Below, piece by piece: positions 58,249 through 64,000 of a stretch of DNA of 64,000 bases. The notes under the pieces were generated by a model. It was not told the origin of the DNA. It did not search any database and worked only from the letters and a program-made list of their open reading frames with translations. How positions within the stretch are numbered: the first letter of the stretch is position 1; each line of letters begins with the position of its first letter. A program made the translations under genes and the position numbers. Location: assembly GCF_000152745.1 (NCBI RefSeq), contig NZ_CH672428.1:2123327-2187326 (forward strand), read 5' to 3'. Origin of the DNA: Oceanicaulis sp. HTCC2633. Lineage in GTDB: Bacteria > Pseudomonadota > Alphaproteobacteria > Caulobacterales > Maricaulaceae.

Positions 58249-58959
58249 ATGAACACGACAGCTTTTCTCCTCTCCGCCGCGCTGACGCTGATTTCCGGCG
58301 CCCAGCAATCCGAAGCGCCCGTTCAGGCCGCGCCCGAGCCGCTGCCTGAAGCGCAAGCCGTCGAGACGGCGCCGGGTCAGATCACGCCTGAAGCCGGGGC
58401 CGATCGCGCCCAGGCCTGGCTGGAAGGGCTCGATACGCTCCGCGCCCGGTTCGAGCAGATCGCCGCGGACAATTCCGAGACCGCCGGCGTTCTGGAGATC
58501 GATCGTCCGGGCAGGGCGCGCTTTGACTATGACGATCCCAATCCGGTGCTCGTCGTGGCGGACGGGTCGACCGTGGCGATCGCCGACTTTGATCTGGAAA
58601 CGATTGATCGCGCGCCCATCGGCGCCACGCCGCTGCGCTTCCTGCTCGAGGACGATCTCGATCTCGCCGGGTCTGGCGCTGTGGTGGATGCGGGTCGCTA
58701 TGACGGGCGGCTGTTCGTGACGCTGGAAGATCCGGAGGGAGAGGTTCAGGGCCGGCTGACGCTGGTCTTTGAGGACGCGACCCCTGACGCCGGTCCCGAG
58801 ACCATGGCGCTGGCGGGCTGGTATGCGGTCGACGCCATGGGCGGCCTCACCGAAGTGAAGCTGACCGAGATCGAGACCGGCGTGCGCATCAGCCCGCGCC
58901 AGTTCATCCTTGATGATGAGGACGTGATGGGCGGAGACCGCCGCCGTCGCGGGCGCTAG
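58249..58959 (+). CDS. lolA: Outer-membrane lipoprotein carrier LolA-like protein
   Basis: A 236-residue periplasmic protein with an N-terminal signal sequence (NTTAFLLSAALTLISGAQ) and a Pro/Ala/Glu-rich linker to ~50. LolA-type core: LDTLRARFEQIAAD, GVLEIDRPGRARFDYDDP, VVADGSTVAIADFDLETID, and the C-terminal VKLTEIETGVRISPRQF. It ferries lipoproteins to the outer membrane, consistent with the several lipoprotein genes in this window. The tail is basic (DRRRRGR). Confidence 0.9.
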   Translation: MNTTAFLLSAALTLISGAQQSEAPVQAAPEPLPEAQAVETAPGQITPEAGADRAQAWLEGLDTLRARFEQIAADNSETAGVLEIDRPGRARFDYDDPNPVLVVADGSTVAIADFDLETIDRAPIGATPLRFLLEDDLDLAGSGAVVDAGRYDGRLFVTLEDPEGEVQGRLTLVFEDATPDAGPETMALAGWYAVDAMGGLTEVKLTEIETGVRISPRQFILDDEDVMGGDRRRRGR

Positions 58960-58962
58960 GGC

Positions 58963-59763
58963 CTAGAGCGCCCACCAGAACAGCAGCGCCGCCAGACCCA
59001 GACGGTAGATCACGAAGGGCAGGAAGCCCAGACGGTCCACCACGCGCATCAGCACGGCGATCGAGGCGAGGGCGGCGACAAAGGACAGCGCCGCCACGAT
59101 CAGCCCGTCGGTCAGCGAATGGGCGGTGTCCGCCCCCCGCGCCAGCTCGATCACCGCCAGCAGGCCGAAGGCGGCGATCACCGGCACGGCCATCAGCATG
59201 GAAAAACGCGCCGCTTCGCTGCGGGTCATGCCGAGCGCGCGGGCGGCGGTCATGGTGACGCCCGAGCGCGACGAGCCGGGGATGAGCGCGACCATTTGCG
59301 CCAGACCAATCAGAAAGGCCCCGCGCCAGCTGAGGGTCTCGGTGGTCACGGTCTGCTTGCCGAAATGGTCCGCCAGCCAGAGCGGTACCGCCAGGATCAG
59401 CGTCGCCCAGGCGATCACCAGCGGCGAACGCAGCGCATCCGCCATGCCGGAAATGTAGAGTCCGCCGCCGGCGATCAGTACGGGCGGGGTGGCGACGGCG
59501 ATCAGGAGCGCCAGCTTGCCGCCGGGCGTGATCTGTCCCTTCAGAAGGGCCAGCTTGCCGGTCGCCACATTGACCACATCAGCGCGGAAATACACCAGCA
59601 CAGCGAAGAGCGTGCCCAGATGCGCCATGACGTCTATGAGCGGGCCCTGGTCCGCATCCCCCAGCACTTGCGGGGCGAGGATGAGATGCGCCGAGGATGA
59701 GATGGGGAGAAACTCTGTGATCCCTTGGACGATCGCCAGAATAATGAGATGAAGAAGGCCCAT
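58963..59763 (-). CDS. uppP: Undecaprenyl-diphosphatase
   Basis: A 266-residue membrane enzyme (BacA family). Signature near the N-terminus: QGITEFLPISSSAHLIL (~14-30), and ALIPGSSRSGVTMTAARAL (~160-178). About eight helices. It recycles undecaprenyl phosphate, the carrier for peptidoglycan and other glycans, and confers bacitracin tolerance. ATG 59763 gives the standard N-terminus. It converges with lolA and is divergent from the CDF gene. Confidence 0.97.
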   Translation of the reverse strand: MGLLHLIILAIVQGITEFLPISSSAHLILAPQVLGDADQGPLIDVMAHLGTLFAVLVYFRADVVNVATGKLALLKGQITPGGKLALLIAVATPPVLIAGGGLYISGMADALRSPLVIAWATLILAVPLWLADHFGKQTVTTETLSWRGAFLIGLAQMVALIPGSSRSGVTMTAARALGMTRSEAARFSMLMAVPVIAAFGLLAVIELARGADTAHSLTDGLIVAALSFVAALASIAVLMRVVDRLGFLPFVIYRLGLAALLFWWAL

Positions 59764-59863
59764 GGCGTCACTTTCCCCCCGCTGGTACGGCGGCAGAGTG
59801 CGCGCGATTGATGCGATCGCCAAGAGGCAATGCCGTTTGGACAACACATGATGGAAATCAGCC

Positions 59864-60844
59864 ATGGCGCATGACGCTCTGGAGGCCGGGCCGGGCAAGC
59901 TCGCCCCTGAAGACGCCCGCAAGATCACCGGTCGGGTCACCCGGCTCTCGGTGATGGTGGCGGCGACGCTGGTCGTGGCGAAGCTCGTCGCCTGGATCCT
60001 GTCCGGCTCGGTCGCGATGCTGGCGTCCCTGGCGGATTCCTCGCTGGATCTGGTGGCCTCTCTGACGACCTTCTTCGCGGTGCGTTACGCTTCCAGCCCG
60101 GCGGACGCCGAGCATCGCTATGGGCATGGCAAGGCGGAAGCCCTGGCGAGCCTTCTGCAGGCTCTGCTGGTGGCGCTGTCGGCGGGCTATCTGATCCACG
60201 AATCCTGGAACCGTTTCACCAATCCCCAGCCGCTGGAGGCCGGCACCATCGCCCTGTCGGTCATGGCGCTCTCCATCGCGCTGACCCTGGGGCTGGTCTG
60301 GGCGCAGACCCGGGCGGTCAAGCAGACCGGCTCGCTGGCGGTCACGGGCGACCGGGCGCACTATTTCGCCGATCTCAGCTCGAACATGGTCGTTGTGGGC
60401 GGTCTGGTGCTGGCGCTGGTGGGGATCGAACGCGCCGACCCGATCATGGGCTTCGTCGTGGTGCTGTGGTTGTTCTGGACGGCCTTTACCGTGGGGCGTG
60501 ACGCCATTTCCGCCCTGATGGATCGCGAATTGCCCGATGAGGAGCGCGAACAGATCATTGCGCTCGCCGAGGATGATCCGCGGGTTCTGGGCGTGCATCA
60601 GTTGCGCACGCGCGCTTCCGGACCCTTCATCCATATCCAGATGCATATGGAGCTCGATCCTGATCTCACCCTGACCCGGGCCCACGCCATCCTGGTGGCG
60701 GCGGAAGCGCGGGTGATGGCGGCCTATCCGGCGGCGGATGTGCTGATCCATCCCGATCCCAAGGGCCGGGCGGCGCCCCATGGCAACGCCTATTTCGGCA
60801 AGGACGGCGCCTCGAGTGCAGGTCCAGCAGATGAACCGGCTTAA
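59864..60844 (+). CDS. Cation diffusion facilitator (FieF/CzcD-type) metal exporter
   Basis: A 326-residue protein with six membrane helices (~25-215) and a cytoplasmic metal-binding C-terminal domain. Metal-site residues: ADSSLDLVAS (D-x3-D, ~57-66), HRYGHGKAEALA (~80-91) and DRAHYFADLSSN (H-x3-D, ~160-171), the pattern for zinc and iron exporters. The C-terminal end carries PRVLGVHQLRTRASG. Substrate (Zn, Fe, Mn or Cd) cannot be fixed. It starts the same-strand series CDF-fzlA-queG. Confidence 0.93.
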   Translation: MAHDALEAGPGKLAPEDARKITGRVTRLSVMVAATLVVAKLVAWILSGSVAMLASLADSSLDLVASLTTFFAVRYASSPADAEHRYGHGKAEALASLLQALLVALSAGYLIHESWNRFTNPQPLEAGTIALSVMALSIALTLGLVWAQTRAVKQTGSLAVTGDRAHYFADLSSNMVVVGGLVLALVGIERADPIMGFVVVLWLFWTAFTVGRDAISALMDRELPDEEREQIIALAEDDPRVLGVHQLRTRASGPFIHIQMHMELDPDLTLTRAHAILVAAEARVMAAYPAADVLIHPDPKGRAAPHGNAYFGKDGASSAGPADEPA

Positions 60845-60875
60845 GCCGTTCGCCGAACACGGTTAGGGTGGGGCC

Positions 60876-61553
60876 ATGCGTATCTTGCACCATTGGCCCC
60901 TTGATCCCTGGTCCCGACAGGTCCGTCTCGCGCTTGCCGAGAAGAAGCTCGATTTCGAGGTCGAGTACCAACGCTTCTGGGATATGCCGGACGACCTTGT
61001 CGCGCTCAATCCCACCGGCTTGCCGCCGGTTCTGGTGGAAGAGACCGAAAAGGGCCGCACCGCCCTGTGCGAGACCCGCGCGATCCTGGAGTATCTTGAG
61101 GAAACCCACCCCGAGCCAGCGCTTCTGCCCGGCGGTCCGGCGGATCGCGCCGAGGCGCGGCGGCTTGCAGCCTGGTTCGATGTGAAGTTCACCGCCGAGG
61201 TGAACGCCTACCTTCTGCACGAAAAGCTCGAAAAGCGGGTGCAGTCGCTCGGCGCGCCGGATATGGAGGCGATCCGCATCGGGCGCGACATGCTGCGCTG
61301 GCATCTTGATTACATGTGCGGGCTTCTGGACCAGCGCGACGGTCTGGCCGGGCCGCGCTTTACGCTGGCCGATCTCGTCGCCGCGGCGCACCTGTCCTGC
61401 ATTGATTATCTCGGGGATGTGCCCTGGGAGGACTTCCCCGCCGCCAAGGCCTGGTATCAGCGCATCAAGTGCCGTCCGTCCTTCCGCGCCATTCTGGCGG
61501 ACCGCCTGCCGGGCTGCCCGCCCGTGGACGGCTATCAGGATCTGGATTTCTAG
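60876..61553 (+). CDS. fzlA: FtsZ-binding glutathione-transferase-like protein FzlA
   Basis: A 225-residue GST-fold protein. Thioredoxin-like N-domain (HWPLDPWSRQVRLALAEKK; NPTGLPPVLVEE), then a helical domain with VAAAHLSCIDYLGDVPWEDF (spanning ~165-187) and the ending DGYQDLDF. These match FzlA of Caulobacter crescentus, which binds FtsZ and shapes constriction and septal wall synthesis. No glutathione activity is expected. Its neighbours uppP and queG occur near fzlA in related genomes. Confidence 0.92.
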   Translation: MRILHHWPLDPWSRQVRLALAEKKLDFEVEYQRFWDMPDDLVALNPTGLPPVLVEETEKGRTALCETRAILEYLEETHPEPALLPGGPADRAEARRLAAWFDVKFTAEVNAYLLHEKLEKRVQSLGAPDMEAIRIGRDMLRWHLDYMCGLLDQRDGLAGPRFTLADLVAAAHLSCIDYLGDVPWEDFPAAKAWYQRIKCRPSFRAILADRLPGCPPVDGYQDLDF

Positions 61554-61555
61554 CC

Positions 61556-62674
61556 ATGTCTGCGCCTGAAGCCCAGGCCGAGCGGGTCAAGGCGCTGGCG
61601 CTGGAGGCCGGCTTCTCCGTTGTGCGCGTCACCCGCGCGGACGAACCCTGGGAGGCGGGCGCGCGGCTGAAAGAGTTCGTTGGCGAGGGGCGACATGGCG
61701 ACATGGCGTGGATGGAAGACACGCTGGATCGGCGATCCCATCCCACGGCCATGTGGCCGGATGCGAAATCGGCGGTCGTGGTGGGCCTCGATTACGGACC
61801 CGAGCACGACCCGCTGGCGATCCTCGAGCGCCGCGACGAAGCCGCGATCAGCGTCTATGCCCAGAACAAGGATTATCACGACGTTCTCAAGAAGCGCTTG
61901 AAGCGCTTTGCGGGCGCCTTTCATCGCGAGACCGGCGCCGAGGTGAAAGTGTTTGTCGACACCGCGCCGCTGATGGAAAAGCCGCTGGCGCACAAAGCCG
62001 GTCTGGGCTGGCAGGGCAAGCACACCAATCTCGTCAGCCGCAGCCATGGCAGCTGGCTGTTTCTGGGCGTGATGCTGACTGCAGCGGAGCTGGAGCCTGA
62101 TACGCCGGAAACCGATCATTGCGGCTCGTGCCGGGCGTGTCTGGATATCTGTCCGACAAAGGCCTTCCCGGCCCCTTACCAGATCGATGCGCGGCGCTGC
62201 ATCTCGTATCTGACCATCGAGAACAAGGGCCCGATTCCGGTCGAGTTCCGCAAGCCCATGGGCAACCGGATCTATGGCTGTGACGACTGCCTGGCCGTGT
62301 GTCCTTGGAACAAGTTTGCGCAAGCCAGCGCCGAAGCCGCGTTTCACCCGCGTGAGGCGTTGACCGGACCGAAGCTCTCGGAACTGGCGAGGCTCGATGA
62401 CGCGGCCTTTCGGGAGTTCTTTCGCGGCTCGCCCATCAAGCGGATCGGGCGGGACCGCTTCGTCCGGAATGTGTTGATTGCGCTGGGCAATAGCGAAAAT
62501 CCAGCACTGGCGGACCAAGCCGCGGACCTGCTGGATGACCCGTCAGAGCTCGTGCGCGGCGCGGCGATCTGGGCGCTCGCGCAGCTCGATCCTGTCCGGT
62601 TTGAGGCTGAAAAGGCGAAACGGGCCGGCGCAGAGGCCAGCCCGGACGTGCGTTCGGAATGGGAGAGCGTCTAG
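61556..62674 (+). CDS. queG: Epoxyqueuosine reductase
   Basis: A 372-residue cobalamin and iron-sulfur enzyme that makes queuosine in tRNA anticodons. Two 4Fe-4S motifs: CGSCRACLDICPTKAF (~190-206) and GCDDCLAVCPWNKF (~240-253). The C-terminus has a HEAT-like ending (ENPALADQAADLLDD). The ATG is 3 bp after the fzlA stop (TAGCCATG), so the two are co-transcribed. Its own stop overlaps that of the convergent 90-residue gene in CTAG. Confidence 0.96.
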   Translation: MSAPEAQAERVKALALEAGFSVVRVTRADEPWEAGARLKEFVGEGRHGDMAWMEDTLDRRSHPTAMWPDAKSAVVVGLDYGPEHDPLAILERRDEAAISVYAQNKDYHDVLKKRLKRFAGAFHRETGAEVKVFVDTAPLMEKPLAHKAGLGWQGKHTNLVSRSHGSWLFLGVMLTAAELEPDTPETDHCGSCRACLDICPTKAFPAPYQIDARRCISYLTIENKGPIPVEFRKPMGNRIYGCDDCLAVCPWNKFAQASAEAAFHPREALTGPKLSELARLDDAAFREFFRGSPIKRIGRDRFVRNVLIALGNSENPALADQAADLLDDPSELVRGAAIWALAQLDPVRFEAEKAKRAGAEASPDVRSEWESV

Positions 62675-62943
62675 GCTTCGCCGATGCGCGGCGGGCCGCC
62701 CTTGTCGGCCTGGCTGGGGCCGAAGGCGCGATTGAGCAGGTGAGAGCTGTCCTGGGCCAGCTCGATGGCCTCGGTCAGATGCTCGAGCACTTTGACGTTG
62801 TTGGCCAGCACATGCAGCGCTTCAGGACGCAGATCATGAGAGATCTTGGTGCAGCGCAGGAGCACGTCGGCGCGGAGTTCGAGCAGGATGTCTTCCAGCT
62901 TGCGGCCGGACGGATTTTCTTCAGACACCAGATAGCGGGTCAT
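62671..62943 (-). CDS. Small conserved-looking protein of unknown function
   Basis: A 90-residue soluble protein beginning MTRYLVSEENPSGRKLEDIL, with a helical middle (LHVLANNVKVLEHLTEAIE) and the ending GPSQADKGGPPRIGEA. The sequence is well balanced and I have an impression of relatives in this order, but I can name no function. Its stop shares the CTAG with queG. Confidence 0.72.
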   Translation of the reverse strand: MTRYLVSEENPSGRKLEDILLELRADVLLRCTKISHDLRPEALHVLANNVKVLEHLTEAIELAQDSSHLLNRAFGPSQADKGGPPRIGEA

Positions 62944-63078
62944 GTCCGCCTCCGTGGATTACAATCAGAGCCTGAACCCTACACCCGCACCCCCTCATTT
63001 TTAGTAAACGCAGGGGGATGGCCTTGAAGCGCAAGCGGTTTGCGGCCAGCTTGCAGGCCAGAAACTCAGGAGGACATG

Positions 63079-63375
63079 ATGGCGGACAAAATTGGCGCAC
63101 AAGCCCTGATCAATCAGCTTTCAGGCTGGGAGACGGTCGAGAACCGCGATGCGGTGCGCAAGGTCTTCAAGTTTGATGACTTCAAGAGCGCCTTCGCCCT
63201 GATGACCCAGGTGGCGATGAAGGCCGAGCAGATGGACCATCATCCGGAATGGTTCAATGTCTACAACACGGTGGACATCACGCTGTCGACCCATGACGCG
63301 GATGGCGTCACCAAGCTCGATCTCGAGCTGGCGCAATTCATCGAGGAGCGCGCTGCGGTCCTGAACAAGGGCTAG
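63079..63375 (+). CDS. 4a-hydroxytetrahydrobiopterin dehydratase (PCD/DCoH)
   Basis: A 98-residue enzyme of the pterin-4a-carbinolamine dehydratase family. The catalytic-site signature [20 protein letters not shown] (His pair, Pro, Glu, Trp; ~53-72) is complete, with [14 protein letters not shown] at the C-terminus. It recycles the pterin cofactor of aromatic amino-acid hydroxylases; no phenylalanine hydroxylase gene is in the window. The AGGAGG site supports ATG 63079 over ATG 63076. Confidence 0.95.
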   Translation: MADKIGAQALINQLSGWETVENRDAVRKVFKFDDFKSAFALMTQVAMKAEQMDHHPEWFNVYNTVDITLSTHDADGVTKLDLELAQFIEERAAVLNKG

Positions 63376-63390
63376 AGTCTGACGGTCAGG

Positions 63391-63876
63391 TCAGGTGGCG
63401 TGAATGATGACGGTGTCGAGCACGACCGTCGCTTGACCCGGGCCGATCACGCGATCGGTTTCTTCCTGCAACAGGCGGGCGATCACGTCGGCGTCCGGGA
63501 TCTGGCCCCAGCGATACATCCGGCCCGAATACAGCAGCATGGCCTGGGAATAGGCGTCGCGCAGCCAGATCTGGCGTTCGGCGATCACCTGCCGGGTCCG
63601 GCTGTGAGGCGCGTCGAGCGCCAGGCCGACCTGCAACAGGCCCCGCATGCGGAAATCCGCTTGCACCGAGGCGCGCACAGGCTCCATGCGCACATAGCTC
63701 GTCGCATGGGTCAGAGACCGGCCCATGGATTCTTCGGGAGCGGGTTCGGAGGGCGCGCCATGCCCGCCGCTTCCGCCGCCGCCTCCACCGCCGCCGCCGC
63801 CAAGGGCGTAGGCGGGCGCAGAGACCAGAAGGCCGCACAGGGCGCAGAGCCCGAGTATGTGACGCAAGGTTTTCAT
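63391..63876 (-). CDS. Secreted Gly-rich-N-terminus protein, possibly FliL-like
   Basis: A 161-residue exported protein: signal peptide (ILGLCALCGLLVSAPAYA, ~7-24), then a run of ten glycines (~27-36) and GHGAPSE. The C-terminal ~100 residues (VQADFRMRGLLQVGLALDA, RQIWLRDAYSQAMLLYSG, DADVIARLLQEETD) have the length and strand-helix pattern of FliL-type periplasmic domains, but this is a loose resemblance. Function unresolved. It is divergent from the partial gene at 63979. Confidence 0.65.
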   Translation of the reverse strand: MKTLRHILGLCALCGLLVSAPAYALGGGGGGGGGGSGGHGAPSEPAPEESMGRSLTHATSYVRMEPVRASVQADFRMRGLLQVGLALDAPHSRTRQVIAERQIWLRDAYSQAMLLYSGRMYRWGQIPDADVIARLLQEETDRVIGPGQATVVLDTVIIHAT

Positions 63877-63978
63877 GAAGCCTTCTTACCCTTTTGAGGT
63901 AAAGAAATCGTATGGCTCCGCTTGTTCTGATGGGAGGCTGGTCTAGCTTGGACTGCCAGATGCCTTGAGGGGGACGGA

Positions 63979-64000
63979 ATGAAAAAATCTCTATTCGCAG
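63979..64000 (+). CDS. Start of a protein-coding gene cut by the window end
   Basis: An ATG with GAGGGGGAC ribosome site immediately upstream opens MKKSLFA, a typical beginning of a signal peptide. Only seven codons are visible, so the product cannot be named. Confidence 0.55.

Overview
The window is a dense piece of a high-GC chromosome from a Caulobacterales/Maricaulales-type alphaproteobacterium. This is judged from FzlA (the glutathione-transferase-like FtsZ-binding protein of this clade), EipA (DUF1134), the mutS-glnD-murJ-trpS block, hrcA-grpE followed nearby by dnaK-dnaJ-dapB, and a heat-shock promoter in alphaproteobacterial style. I cannot name the species. No phage, transposase, CRISPR array, tRNA or rRNA was seen. 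The content is mostly core housekeeping, with a few accessory islands.

Layout. 1-8.3 kb: the 3' end of a PAS-containing chemotaxis transducer, an outer-membrane porin with a His-rich linker, a membrane-bound LytTR regulator divergent from an acyltransferase, a TPR-sulfotransferase, and FabI divergent from a fatty-acid desaturase. 8.4-13.4 kb: a tyrosine phosphatase, an acyl-CoA dehydrogenase, a LysE-type exporter and gyrB. 13.4-14.4 kb: a 1 kb region without a convincing gene, holding two copies of a 201-bp palindromic repeat around a candidate structured RNA. 14.4-18.5 kb: an unknown membrane protein, EipA and LepA. 18.5-19.7 kb: a two-gene HNH-nuclease cassette bracketed by mirror-image terminators. 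19.7-32.5 kb: a PCuAC copper protein, TrpS, MurJ, GlnD, MutS, a hybrid malic enzyme and AmpG. 32.5-40.7 kb: a hybrid histidine kinase, ComM/YifB, a BON lipoprotein, YraN, a LpoA-like lipoprotein, HemW and RdgB. 40.7-44.4 kb: a small-protein/DUF2975/XRE operon, RNase PH, HrcA and GrpE. 44.4-49 kb: a serine hydrolase, a glycine-zipper lipoprotein, AlkB and a membrane-anchored glutamate-synthase-like enzyme. 49-54.3 kb: DnaK, DnaJ, DapB and a membrane protein. 54.3-64 kb: glyoxalase I, an AraC-OGT repair protein, DUF2244, a thioesterase, LolA, UppP, a CDF transporter, FzlA, QueG, PCD and small secreted proteins.

How the genes work together. Protein quality control (HrcA, GrpE, DnaK, DnaJ) forms two nearby groups. 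Envelope growth and recycling are served by MurJ, UppP, AmpG, the LpoA-like lipoprotein, LolA, EipA, the BON lipoprotein and FzlA. DNA maintenance is served by GyrB, MutS, AlkB, AraC-OGT, RdgB and ComM. Nitrogen and carbon control involve GlnD and MaeB.

The stretches most worth a second look are: the repeat-flanked RNA candidate (13.5-14.3 kb); the HNH cassette between inverted terminators (18.5-19.7 kb); a 35-codon open frame starting at the predicted heat-shock transcription start of dnaK (49.03 kb); and the 38-residue membrane protein that opens the DUF2975/XRE operon (40.7 kb).
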